Below are positions 8,861 through 17,465 of a stretch of DNA of 64,000 nt, in pieces. Source of the stretch: an uncultured Pseudomonadota bacterium. GTDB lineage: Bacteria; Myxococcota_A; UBA796; JAFGLY01. Under the pieces are notes generated by a model, which had not been told where the DNA came from, ran no database searches, and saw only the letters and a program-made list of their open reading frames with translations. The stretch's first letter is position 1. Every line of letters starts with the position of its first letter. A program made the translations under genes and the position numbers. The stretch covers positions 1 through 64,000 of the forward strand of contig CALDOK010000193.1 in the NCBI GenBank assembly GCA_937912125.1, in the 5' to 3' direction.

Positions 8861-10504
8861 CTACCAGGACCAGCCAGCGCTGACGGAGACATCTCTCCGC
8901 AGACCCCACTCCAAGCCGCTGCCGGCCGCGGGGCCGTAAGGCATCACCCCCAGGCCGCCATCTGCGGACAGCACCAGCTCGCGCACCCGCAGCTGCAAGT
9001 GCAGCGACGGGCCCAGCACGGGAACGCTGCGGAGCCGATCCCGCTCTTCGACCCCATCGCTGTGCCGCTCCGCCCGGACCAGCCATGACAGATCCAGGGT
9101 CGGGCCGAAGCTCAGCTGAGGATCGAGTCCCCAAGACGCCATGGCGCCGCCGCGCAGGCCCAGCCCGCCGGAGGGCATCCGGGTCTGGTCCACGTACAGG
9201 GTGTCCACCCCCGCCCGCGCCGACAGCCCCAGGGCCGGGCGCAGGCCACGTGGATCCGCAGGCAACAACCACCCCGAGAACACCACCGAGCGCGACGGCT
9301 GCTCGTGTGCCAACATGGCCTGCGACCAAGCGAAGCCGATCGTGCCGAGCCAGCGGCGCTCGCGCTCGGCCACCAGGCGGTCCACGGCCAGCCACTCCCC
9401 AGGCTGCAGCACGACGCGATGGCTCCACAGCAAGCGCGGCGCCACGTCGCCCGTCGCGCCGCTCACCGGCTCGATCCGGCTGACCTCGAGCAGGCGCCGA
9501 CCGGGCGAGACAGCGCCGAAGGCCAGCTCCCCACCGTCCACGTCGAGCCGAACCCGGCTGCCGAGCTGGCCCAGGTGTACCACCACCGCGCTGTGGGGCG
9601 CCCGGGGCCGCCCATCGTCGAACAGCTGGATGTTGTCCGGAGCCAGCGCCTCCATGCGGGGATTCTGCACGCCGCTGGTGGACGCGCGCACCTTGCGAGC
9701 CGCGAACTCGTGGCTCTCCCACAGGCCCACGCTGCCGTCGCCGTCCAGGTCAGCCGCGGCGCTGTCGAAGGCTCGCACCAGGTGCCAGGTGTACAGGCTG
9801 TGGCCGAAGCGCTCGTCGTCGGGATCGCTCTCCTCGAAGGCTGGACGCCCGAAGTCGCTCGCGTACAGCCGCAGGTCCGCCGGCTCGCCCCGCGTGCCCT
9901 GGGGAACGAGCGTCAGTGGATCGGACTCGGGGAGGGCCCCCTGCACCGCCTTGCTCACCAGGGTGGCGGCGTGGCAGCTGTCCACCACCAGCACGCGCCG
10001 CGCGGCCCTGGCGCTCGCCAGGATCTCCTCCAGATCATCCGTGGCCAGAGCGGTCAGGGAGATCCAGGGCAGGGTGGTGTCGGAGGTGATCAGGTGGCGC
10101 TCGGGCAGCCGACCCGGCCGGTCCAGGGCTCCGTGGCCGCTCCAGTACAGCAGCAGAATCCCGTCTTCCGAGACCAGCTCGAGGGCGCGCTCCAGGCTCT
10201 CCCTCACCTCTTCCCCGCTGACCCAGCCCGTGAGCAACACCTGCTCGAAGCCAGCCTGGACGAGCAGCTCCGACACCTCGCGCGCGTCGTTGGTGGGCGC
10301 CAGCAGGGTCCCGAAGGCCTCGGTCTCCGCGTAGCAGCTCACCCCCACCACCACGGCGACCCGGTCCACCGAGCCCGCCTCGGCGATGGGGAGCTCCCGC
10401 TCGCGCTGCCGGCTCATGGCTCGACAGCTCTCCAGCGCGCTCTCCCGCACCGGACCCTTCTCGGCGGCCAGGGCCAGGCTCACGACCAGCAGCAGGGAGA
10501 ACAT
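8861..10504 (-). CDS. Exported caspase-family protease (C14) with barrel-like C-terminus
   Basis: A 547-residue protein with an N-terminal signal peptide (MFSLLLVVSLALA). A caspase/metacaspase-type p20 domain covers about 47-260. The catalytic dyad is visible: His124 in YWSGHG and Cys177 in VVDSCHA. The C-terminal 230 residues lack caspase features and read as alternating beta strands ending in an aromatic residue (SVSAGWSW), as in outer-membrane barrels; this part is inference. Its ATG shares one base with the stop of the preceding gene (TGATG), so it is the last gene of an operon with an ECF sigma factor and a membrane protein. Caspase-like proteins in bacteria act in regulated proteolysis or cell death; export of the protease is unusual. 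Confidence 0.85.
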   Translation of the reverse strand: MFSLLLVVSLALAAEKGPVRESALESCRAMSRQRERELPIAEAGSVDRVAVVVGVSCYAETEAFGTLLAPTNDAREVSELLVQAGFEQVLLTGWVSGEEVRESLERALELVSEDGILLLYWSGHGALDRPGRLPERHLITSDTTLPWISLTALATDDLEEILASARAARRVLVVDSCHAATLVSKAVQGALPESDPLTLVPQGTRGEPADLRLYASDFGRPAFEESDPDDERFGHSLYTWHLVRAFDSAAADLDGDGSVGLWESHEFAARKVRASTSGVQNPRMEALAPDNIQLFDDGRPRAPHSAVVVHLGQLGSRVRLDVDGGELAFGAVSPGRRLLEVSRIEPVSGATGDVAPRLLWSHRVVLQPGEWLAVDRLVAERERRWLGTIGFAWSQAMLAHEQPSRSVVFSGWLLPADPRGLRPALGLSARAGVDTLYVDQTRMPSGGLGLRGGAMASWGLDPQLSFGPTLDLSWLVRAERHSDGVEERDRLRSVPVLGPSLHLQLRVRELVLSADGGLGVMPYGPAAGSGLEWGLRRDVSVSAGWSW

Positions 10505-11406
10505 CAGGGTGTCACCTCCACCCGCTGCCGAGCCCCGAGCTCACGACAGTCGGAGCCCAAGGCCAAGCCGAAGAGGTAGCTGCCCGGCTGCTCCAGCAGG
10601 TAGAGCACGCCGTGCAGGTCCCGCTGCCCCGCCGGCACACGCCCGGTCCACAGGGCGCCGTCCAGCTCTGGCCCCACCACACAGAGGGTGATCTCGGCGG
10701 GCGCGGAGGCGCGCATCCGGAAACGCAGCGCCGTGCCCAGGCCCATCGCGTCGCCCTGGGCGGGGCTGGGGCCGTCGGACACCAACACCAGGGCGAGCTC
10801 GGGGGCAGCCTCGGCTGGGGCCTGGTCAGGGGCGTCGGGCAGGTCGACGCCCTTGGGGATCAGGCTCGGATCGTCGTCTTCCTGGGCGGGCTCCCAGGCA
10901 TCGACCACCGCGATCTCCTCGGGCTCCTCCAGGGTTGGCGCTGGGCTGGGCGGCGCGGGCCGGGGCGGACTCTGGACCAGGGTGGGCGCCGGGACCCCGA
11001 GGTGGGGGGCGGGTGGCGCCAGCGCGGAAGCCGGGTCATCCCCTGGCGGCAGGACCCGGACCACCGGATCGGGCGGGGCGGGGGGACCGGCCATGGACCA
11101 GGCCACCAAGCCCACGATCAGGGCCGCCGCCAGGGCCAGGCCCACCCGGACCCTCGGGTCGCGCCACCAGACCAGCCGGATCGGCGCCGCGGGCAGCGCC
11201 GGGGCGCGTGGCGGAGGTGGATCGTTGTGGAGGGCCGCGAACAAGGCGTCCACCACCTGCCCACCAGGCTCTGACCCGGGCTCGGGCTCGACCTCCGGCT
11301 CTAGCTCGGGCTGGGGCCAGGCCGGGGCTTCGGCCGGCGGAGGCTCGTTCTCCAGCGCCGCGAAGAGCAGGGCCAGGCGCTGGGCGTCATGTTCCTCAGT
11401 GGACAT
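10504..11406 (-). CDS. Single-pass membrane protein, candidate anti-sigma factor
   Basis: A 300-residue protein of unknown family. The first 80 or so residues are hydrophilic and would be cytoplasmic. One transmembrane helix lies at about 88-110 (VGLALAAALIVGLVAWSMAG), then a long Pro/Ala-rich stretch and a C-terminal beta-rich domain (about 200-300) in the periplasm. The start codon lies inside the last codons of the ECF sigma gene (11-base overlap) and the stop overlaps the caspase start. Position and topology fit an anti-sigma factor holding the sigma factor at the membrane, but I see no zinc-finger HxxxCxxC anti-sigma motif, so that role rests on context only. Confidence 0.7.
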   Translation of the reverse strand: MSTEEHDAQRLALLFAALENEPPPAEAPAWPQPELEPEVEPEPGSEPGGQVVDALFAALHNDPPPPRAPALPAAPIRLVWWRDPRVRVGLALAAALIVGLVAWSMAGPPAPPDPVVRVLPPGDDPASALAPPAPHLGVPAPTLVQSPPRPAPPSPAPTLEEPEEIAVVDAWEPAQEDDDPSLIPKGVDLPDAPDQAPAEAAPELALVLVSDGPSPAQGDAMGLGTALRFRMRASAPAEITLCVVGPELDGALWTGRVPAGQRDLHGVLYLLEQPGSYLFGLALGSDCRELGARQRVEVTP

Positions 11407-11968
11407 TCAGGGACCTCGCCAGATCGGCGCGCAGCCGGCTGAGCCGCTTGCGCACGGCCGCAGGGTTCATGCCGAGCACCTCCGCGATCTCGGAGGCGTT
11501 GAACCCCTCGAGGGACAGCAGGAAGATCTGTCGGTCCTTCGCGCCCAGCTCGCGCAGGGCCGCCAGCATCAAGTCGAGCAGCTCGGCGCGCTGATCGGGG
11601 CGTGCGGCCTGGCCCTCGGCAGCTTCGGCGTCCCTGGCGAGCACCCGCTCGCGGACCCCGGGGTGCAGGTCGTCCAGCGCCAGGTGAAACCCATGCCTCT
11701 CGGCCCGCACGGCGTCGACCCCCGAGCGGCTCGCCAGGGTGTAGAGCCATGGGCGGAAAGGCCGCGCTGGATCGTAGGCGGCACGGCTGCGATACAGGCG
11801 CAGGAAGGTCTCGCTCAAGGCCTCCTCCGCGTTCTGGCGCGCGCCGGTGCGCCGCATGAGGAAGCGGAACACCGTGGGGCTCCAGCGGGCGTAGATCTGG
11901 TCGAAGGCGTCCCGGCGACCGGCCTGGACACCCGCCATCAGCTCCTCGTCCGAGATCTGGGGGTTCAT
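11396..11968 (-). CDS. ECF-type RNA polymerase sigma factor
   Basis: A 190-residue sigma-70 family protein of the extracytoplasmic-function group. Region 2 is seen at about 10-80 (AFDQIYARWSPTVFRFL, then AEEALSETFLRLYR and a PWLYTLA segment) and region 4 at about 125-185, with the helix-turn-helix ASEIAEVLGMNPAAVRKRLSRLR. The frame is open 20 codons further upstream, but the ATG at 11968 begins MNPQISDEELMAGV, the usual ECF beginning. It heads the operon sigma - membrane protein - exported caspase. Such factors respond to envelope stress through a co-transcribed membrane inhibitor, which fits this layout. The opposite strand carries a small lipoprotein gene starting 78 bp away. Confidence 0.92.
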   Translation of the reverse strand: MNPQISDEELMAGVQAGRRDAFDQIYARWSPTVFRFLMRRTGARQNAEEALSETFLRLYRSRAAYDPARPFRPWLYTLASRSGVDAVRAERHGFHLALDDLHPGVRERVLARDAEAAEGQAARPDQRAELLDLMLAALRELGAKDRQIFLLSLEGFNASEIAEVLGMNPAAVRKRLSRLRADLARSLNVH

Positions 11969-12045
11969 GATGTGTTCATCCGGTACTTCGCGGCAGGGCC
12001 CCGATGTGTGACATGCTTGGTCCATCATCTCGCATCGAGTGCCCC

Positions 12046-12444
12046 ATGCGCCACCGAGCCATCCTCTGCACCCTCGCCCTCGCTCCGCTCCTGTCCGCCT
12101 GCGCCTGGAAGGGGCCCTTGCCCGCCAAGGCCATGGGAGAGGCCGATCAGACCCCGCTGGTCCTCGTCCTGGACGAGGAGTGCTGGCGCTCGGTGGGCCT
12201 GCAGGGGCTGAGGGTCAAGCAGAGCCCCGAGGGGATCCTGATGGTGCGCCTGGAGCTGGGCAACCGCACCGAGGGCGACCACAGCGTAGAGCTTAGGGTG
12301 CTGTTCGGCGACCAGGGCGGCGGCCTGGTGGGGGGCGATCCCCCCTGGGAGAACCTGATGGTGCCCCGGGCCAGCTACACCATCTTCGAGACCCACAGCA
12401 GCGCCCCGGCCGAGCTGTACCGCGTGGAGCTGCGCAGCCCGTGA
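12046..12444 (+). CDS. Small lipoprotein, YcfL/DUF1425-like
   Basis: A 132-residue predicted lipoprotein: signal peptide MRHRAILCTLALAPLL with lipobox LSAC. The mature part is a compact beta-sandwich-like domain with RLELGNRTEGDHSVELRVLFGD and a PPWENLMVP stretch, which resembles the YcfL (DUF1425) family of periplasmic lipoproteins. That match is by eye and moderate. The start at 12046 is chosen because it opens the signal peptide; the frame extends 14 codons upstream without one. It diverges from the ECF sigma operon. The function of the family is poorly known. Confidence 0.72.
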   Translation: MRHRAILCTLALAPLLSACAWKGPLPAKAMGEADQTPLVLVLDEECWRSVGLQGLRVKQSPEGILMVRLELGNRTEGDHSVELRVLFGDQGGGLVGGDPPWENLMVPRASYTIFETHSSAPAELYRVELRSP

Positions 12445-12468
12445 GCGTAGTGGCCTGAGCGGCCCGGC

Positions 12469-15400
12469 TCACTCACAGTCGACCCTCCAGCGGTTCTGCC
12501 AGCCCACCGTCGTGCTGGCCAAGCCGCGGATGTCGGCGCCCGGTTTGTCGGCGCGGGGGTCGTCGAAGGTGGCGATGCCGACGGTCCGTGCGGTGGCGTC
12601 CAGGTAGATGGAGGGGCCCGACATGTCACCCAAGCCCGTGCCGTTCTGGAAGCCCAGGTAGTAGGTGGTGCTGGCGTCCATGGTCACGGAGAGACGCGAG
12701 GCGTGGGGCAACCAGCAGTCGTGGCAGCCCGAGTAGTAGTCGAAGGTGGAGGCGTCCAGCACGGTACCCGCGCTGTCCATCACGTAGTAGGAGCCGTGGA
12801 TGGAGGTGTCCGCGCTGGCGTGCTGGTACAGCGCCAGGATGGGGTTGGCGCAGGCCTGGGTGAGCACGATGCGCGTGGCCACGCGACCGTCGCCGTTCAG
12901 GGCGGACCAGTAGCCGGCGCTGAAGCCATCGACGGTGCCGGTAGCTGGCATCTCGATCACTCCGGACCAGGCCGCCGAGCTGGTGGTCGCGCTGGCCTGG
13001 GCCGTGGCGCCCGCGTCGTCGCCATCATGGGGCGTGACCGTGCAGACCCAGGCCTCGCCGTCCTGGGTGTCCTCGGCGGGCACCGTGTCGTCGGTCCACG
13101 TGTCGGTGTCGGGCCCCAGCCAGGCCCCGGTGTCGCCCGTGTCGCCGCCCCCTGCGGTGTAGGCCAGCCCGTCGACCGTCCAGCTCATGCTGTAGGTGAT
13201 GGTGTCGCCATCCGCGTCGTAGGACTCGACATCCACCTGACAGACCAGGTCATCGACCCCCGCCGAGGCCGCTGAGGGGTCGATGGACACGCTGGGCGCG
13301 CCCGGCGGTGTGTTGGCTACGATCACGCTGCTGGACGACACCGGCGCTCCATCCTGGCTGCCGTCGTTGGGGGTCGCAACCACATAGACCTCGTCGTCCT
13401 TGTCGAACCAGCTGGCGCCGTCCAGGCTGCTGCCCGTGGCCCCGACCAGGGCACCCTCCACGTACCAGGCGTAGCTGACCGTGACCGTGTCGCCGTCGTC
13501 GTCGTGGCTGGTGACCGTCGCGAGGACGGTCTGGTCTGTGGTCGGCGCGCCGGGGCTCAGCACCACCGAGTCGAGCTCGGGGGGCTGGTTGGCCAGGGTC
13601 ACGCTGTCGCTCAGGGGGCTGCCCGCGTCGTCGCCATCGTGGGGGGTCACCGTACAGACCACCACATCGCCAGCGACCAAGGTGAGGCTGGGGCTGCTCC
13701 CGCTGCCGGCGGCGCCGCCGTTGACGGTCCACGCGAGGGTGCTGGCGTCGGGGTCACCGTCGGCGTCGGAGTAGCCGCTGTAGGCGCAGCTGAGGGTGTC
13801 GCCGGCCGTGGGGCTGGCGGGGCTGATGCCGACGCTGGCGATGCTGGGTGGGGAGTTCGAGATGGTGATCCGGTTCGAGGCCACCATGTCGCCGGCGTCG
13901 CTGCCGTCGCTGGGGGTCACCCCGCAGACCACGCTCTCGTCCCGGTCGAACCAGGAGGAGGAGAGGGTGGAGGTGTGGATGCCCGGGTCCACACCCGCGA
14001 CGTCCCAGACATAGCTGAAGCTGGCGCTGTCGCCGTCGTCGTCGGCGTAGCTGCCCGGGGCGCAGAGCAGGGTGTCGCCTTCGTAGGCCGGGTCCGGAGC
14101 CAGGGTGACCTCATCCAGCACCGGCGGCGAGTTGGAGATCACGATGCTGCCGGCCACAGGAGTTCCCGCGTCGACCCCGTCGAAGGGCGTGACCGTGCAG
14201 GTCACCGTGTCGCCCCCGATGAAGCCCAGGCCAGGGCTGCTCCCGCTGCCGGCGGCGCTGCCGTTGACGGTCCAGGCCAGGGTGCTGACGTCGGCGTCAC
14301 CGTCGGGATCGACGTAGCCGCTGGCGGCGCAGGCCAGGCTGTCGGCGGCGAAGGCGGGGTCGGGGGTGATGGAGACCGCGGACACGCTGGGAGCGCTGTT
14401 GAGCACCGTCACCGAGCTGGCGCCGCTGCCGCTGCCGCCGTGGGCGTCCGTGGCCGTGGCGGTGCAAGTGACGCTGTCGCCGGGGGAGACCGTGCTGGGA
14501 TCGAGGACGAGGCTGGCCCCGCTGCCCAGGCTGAAGCCGCCGTTGCTCCAGGAGTAGCCGAAGGAGGGGCTGCCGCCATCGGGATCGGTTGCGCTGGCGC
14601 TACAGCCGAGGGTCGAGCTGGTGGTGACCCCGCTCGAGGGGCTGATGGTCACGCTGGTGACCGTGGGATCGCTGTTCGCCACGGTGACCGAGGCGCTGGC
14701 GCTGCCTGTGGCCCCCCCGGTGTCGGTGGCGGTGGCGGTGCAGGTGAGGCTGTCACCCGGCGCGGCCGTGCTGGCACCGAGGGTGAGGCTGGCGCCGCTG
14801 CCCAGGCTGGTGCTGCCGATGCTCCAGGCGTAGCTCAGGACCGTGGCGTCGCCGTCGGGATCGCTGGCGCTGGCCGAACACACGGCCGTGCCGCTGGTGG
14901 TCAGCCCACTGGAGGGACTGATGGTCACGCTGTCCACGACCGGGGCGCTGTTGTCCACCACCACCGAGGCGCTGGCGCTGCCCGTGGCCCCCTCGTCGTC
15001 GGTGGCGATGGCCGTGCAGGTGATGCCGTCGCCGGGGGAAGCGCTGCCGGCGGTGAGGGTGAGGCTGGCGCCGCTGCCCAGGCCGGCGCCGCCGTTGTCC
15101 CAGGCGTAGGTGACGCTGGGGGCGTCGCCATCGGCATCGGTGGCGCTGGCTGAGCAGACCAGGGTGGAGCTGTTGGTGATGCCCGTGGCCGGGCTGATGG
15201 TGGGCCCCGACAGCACCGGAGCGCTGTTGTCGATCTCGATCTCGGCCTCGCCGGGGTCGCCGTCGCCGGTGCCATCGCTGGGGGTGACCACCACCCGGTA
15301 GCTCAAGCCCTTGGTGGTGGCGCTGGCCGGGAAGCTGGCAGAAGAGCTGGCCGAGGAGAGCACCCCCGCCTCGTACCAGGCGTAGCTGTAGGTCACCGTG

Positions 15401-16752
15401 CCGCTGGTGTCGGGATCCGCAGAGCCGCTGGCGTGGGCCACCAGGCCGTCGTCGGTGAAGGCCGGATCGGGGCTGATGCTCACCGACGGGGCGCTGGGCA
15501 GCGCGTTGACCGTGAAGGTGACCAGAGCGGTGGAGTACAGCCCCGCCGTGTCGGTGGCCCGCAGTGTGAGGGCGTGCTCACCCGCGGACAGGCTGCGGCT
15601 GGTGAACTGGGCCAGGCCCGAGCTGTCGGCACCCTGGGTGGAGATCTCACCGTCGAGATCGGTGGTCCAGGACAGGGCGAGGGCGGTGGGGCTGTCCTCG
15701 CTGTCGGAGACCTGGGCGGTGAAGGTGACCGAGTCTCCGTCGTTGTAGACCTCACCGCCGGATGGGGCGCTGATGGCCACCGAAGGCGGCGTGCCCACGG
15801 TGTAGAGCACCGAGTCGGTGCAGGTCGCGCCCACCTCGTCGTTGACCGTCACGGAGACCACGTGGGTGTTCACGCTCAGGTCGCCGTAGGGGAAGGTGAC
15901 CGAGCCGTCGGTGTTGGGGGTGCTCTGGCCGATCTCCCCGTCCTTGTCGCTGCTCCAGGTGACCTCGAGCCAGTCGGCGGGGACGTCGTCGTCGGCCACG
16001 GACGCCTCGAAGGTGACCAGGGCGCCCTGGTCGCCCGCGCCGCCGGTCTCGGGGGTGGTGATGCCGCAGCTCGGGGCGCTGTTGGGTGGCCCGACCGTGA
16101 TCACCACGCTGTCGCTGCCGGTCTTGTCGGTGCTGTCCAGGGCATGGAGCGCGATGGCATGCTCCCCCTCGCCCAGGTAGCCGCTGCCCAGGACCTCACC
16201 GCTCGAGGTGGGAACCGCGGCGACGCTCAGCTGGCCCTCGAGGCTGCTCTCCCACCACACCTCGAGCTGTGCAGGCTCGTCCTCGGCGTCGCTCACCAGC
16301 CCCTCGAAGCTGATGAGCTGGTCGCTGTAGTAGACCCCACTGGGCTCGGGCGAGGCGATGCTCACCACGGGCGCGTCGGTGGGGGTGATCTCCAGGGTCA
16401 GCACCGCGGCTCCGGCGGCACCCTGGGGATCCACCACCTCGAGGGTCAGGGAGGTGTCGTCCAGATCCACCGTGGCCTGGCAGGAGATCAGGCCATCGGA
16501 GCTGGGGGCCGTCGCGGGACAGATCTCGGCGCCTCCCAGGCGCCATGTGGCCAGCAAATCCTGAGCCTGGTGGTCCGGATCGCTGGCGATGCCCGAGAAG
16601 TTCACGGTCTCGCCTTGGAGCAAGACGTCCCCGTCAGCGTGGGAGGTGATGGTGACCTCGGGCCGCGCGTTGATGGCGGTGACCCCCTGATCCGGGCAGC
16701 CACAGAGCGTGACGGCGGCCGCAGAGACGGCGAGAGCGAGCGAGCGAGGCAT
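12469..16752 (-). CDS. Giant Ig-like/PKD-like repeat lipoprotein
   Basis: A 1427-residue surface lipoprotein: signal peptide with lipobox LCGC, then about a dozen Ig-like or PKD-like modules of 80-100 residues. They share a theme of an xSAPxV linker, a Ser/Thr-rich strand (VTISPSSG), a conserved Cys (CSASATDPDGD) and SYAW in the core. Modules around residues 480-1150 are near-identical in places and mirror a DNA repeat tract. The last 200 residues form a different domain (about 1240-1427) with a conserved Trp and Cys pattern (SGCHDCWLPHAS), possibly a ligand-binding head. An excellent GGAGGTCCTCC site precedes the ATG. It is probably an extracellular stalk that presents the C-terminal head; the target is unknown. 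Confidence 0.85.
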   Translation of the reverse strand: MPRSLALAVSAAAVTLCGCPDQGVTAINARPEVTITSHADGDVLLQGETVNFSGIASDPDHQAQDLLATWRLGGAEICPATAPSSDGLISCQATVDLDDTSLTLEVVDPQGAAGAAVLTLEITPTDAPVVSIASPEPSGVYYSDQLISFEGLVSDAEDEPAQLEVWWESSLEGQLSVAAVPTSSGEVLGSGYLGEGEHAIALHALDSTDKTGSDSVVITVGPPNSAPSCGITTPETGGAGDQGALVTFEASVADDDVPADWLEVTWSSDKDGEIGQSTPNTDGSVTFPYGDLSVNTHVVSVTVNDEVGATCTDSVLYTVGTPPSVAISAPSGGEVYNDGDSVTFTAQVSDSEDSPTALALSWTTDLDGEISTQGADSSGLAQFTSRSLSAGEHALTLRATDTAGLYSTALVTFTVNALPSAPSVSISPDPAFTDDGLVAHASGSADPDTSGTVTYSYAWYEAGVLSSASSSASFPASATTKGLSYRVVVTPSDGTGDGDPGEAEIEIDNSAPVLSGPTISPATGITNSSTLVCSASATDADGDAPSVTYAWDNGGAGLGSGASLTLTAGSASPGDGITCTAIATDDEGATGSASASVVVDNSAPVVDSVTISPSSGLTTSGTAVCSASASDPDGDATVLSYAWSIGSTSLGSGASLTLGASTAAPGDSLTCTATATDTGGATGSASASVTVANSDPTVTSVTISPSSGVTTSSTLGCSASATDPDGGSPSFGYSWSNGGFSLGSGASLVLDPSTVSPGDSVTCTATATDAHGGSGSGASSVTVLNSAPSVSAVSITPDPAFAADSLACAASGYVDPDGDADVSTLAWTVNGSAAGSGSSPGLGFIGGDTVTCTVTPFDGVDAGTPVAGSIVISNSPPVLDEVTLAPDPAYEGDTLLCAPGSYADDDGDSASFSYVWDVAGVDPGIHTSTLSSSWFDRDESVVCGVTPSDGSDAGDMVASNRITISNSPPSIASVGISPASPTAGDTLSCAYSGYSDADGDPDASTLAWTVNGGAAGSGSSPSLTLVAGDVVVCTVTPHDGDDAGSPLSDSVTLANQPPELDSVVLSPGAPTTDQTVLATVTSHDDDGDTVTVSYAWYVEGALVGATGSSLDGASWFDKDDEVYVVATPNDGSQDGAPVSSSSVIVANTPPGAPSVSIDPSAASAGVDDLVCQVDVESYDADGDTITYSMSWTVDGLAYTAGGGDTGDTGAWLGPDTDTWTDDTVPAEDTQDGEAWVCTVTPHDGDDAGATAQASATTSSAAWSGVIEMPATGTVDGFSAGYWSALNGDGRVATRIVLTQACANPILALYQHASADTSIHGSYYVMDSAGTVLDASTFDYYSGCHDCWLPHASRLSVTMDASTTYYLGFQNGTGLGDMSGPSIYLDATARTVGIATFDDPRADKPGADIRGLASTTVGWQNRWRVDCE
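13250..15300. repeat. Intragenic tandem repeat tract coding for Ig-like modules
   Basis: About seven successive modules of roughly 250-290 bp show strong nucleotide similarity, for example the recurring segment reading (coding strand) TCCGGCGTCACC-like strand starts, CCGGGCGACAGC, and GGCAGCGGGGCCAGCCT at regular intervals. The low sequence variety also creates long open antisense frames. Such tracts allow unequal recombination, so repeat number may differ between strains and the assembly could be collapsed or expanded here. Confidence 0.7.
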
Positions 16753-16900
16753 GGAGGACCTCCGCGGGGGCGGCTAGGAGAGAGCCGATGGTACCACGGG
16801 GATCCGGAGCCCGAGCCAGGTCGAGAGGGTCGAGCGGAGGCTACACGCGACCCGAGCGCGGGTTGGACCTACGCGACGAGGGCGCCGAGGAAGCGAGGGC

Positions 16901-17299
16901 CTACTCCTGGTCCCTCACCCACTCGAGCATGACCTCGTCGTCCATGTAGAAGTCTGGCGTCATGTCACAGAAGAGCGCGTCCTCGTCGAGGGTACAGTCC
17001 ATCGTGGACTCCAACGCGCAGACCTCCCAGTCGCAGACCACATCGAAGCTGAGGTCCAGGTGGTCCTGCTCCCAGTCGGCGAGGAAGTACCCGACGGCGA
17101 TCATCAGCTGCTCTTCCTGCTCGATCAGGACGTAGAGCGTGAGGTCGGCCGTTCCATCCTCCGACACATCCATCTCGTTGACATAGATCTTGCCGTCGTC
17201 CGCCAACAGCTCCACAGTGCCACTCCAGGTTCCCACAGGCGTGGGCCCACAAGCAGCGAGAGACAAGGACGCGGACATTGCGAAGACGAGACGATTCAT
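16901..17299 (-). CDS. Small acidic lipoprotein, unknown function
   Basis: A 132-residue protein with a lipoprotein signal (MNRLVFAMSASLSLAAC). The mature protein is very acidic and reads as a lipocalin-like or META-like beta domain beginning VGTWSGTVEL, with four Cys that could form two disulfides. A GTW motif after the lipidated Cys is common in small lipocalin-fold lipoproteins, but I do not recognise the family. A GGAGG site stands five bases before the ATG. It follows its own 5' region of about 165 bp that is less GC-rich than the surroundings and probably contains the promoter. Confidence 0.7.
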   Translation of the reverse strand: MNRLVFAMSASLSLAACGPTPVGTWSGTVELLADDGKIYVNEMDVSEDGTADLTLYVLIEQEEQLMIAVGYFLADWEQDHLDLSFDVVCDWEVCALESTMDCTLDEDALFCDMTPDFYMDDEVMLEWVRDQE

Positions 17300-17465
17300 T
17301 GGTCCTCCCCAGGGCAGAGCTCATCGTGAGCAGAGACACGGTATTGAACCACACCCAAGAACGCAAGCATCCCACACACCCGGTGTACGCAAGAAAAGAC
17401 CGCACAACGCCAACTCTCCGCACACATCCCATCCAACACATGGCTCTGCGCCCAACACTCCAGCC

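Noticed and set aside
13504..15153. Plus-strand frame of 549 codons over the Ig-like repeats
   Set aside because: A product of the repetitive Ser/Thr/Gly codons of the minus-strand gene.
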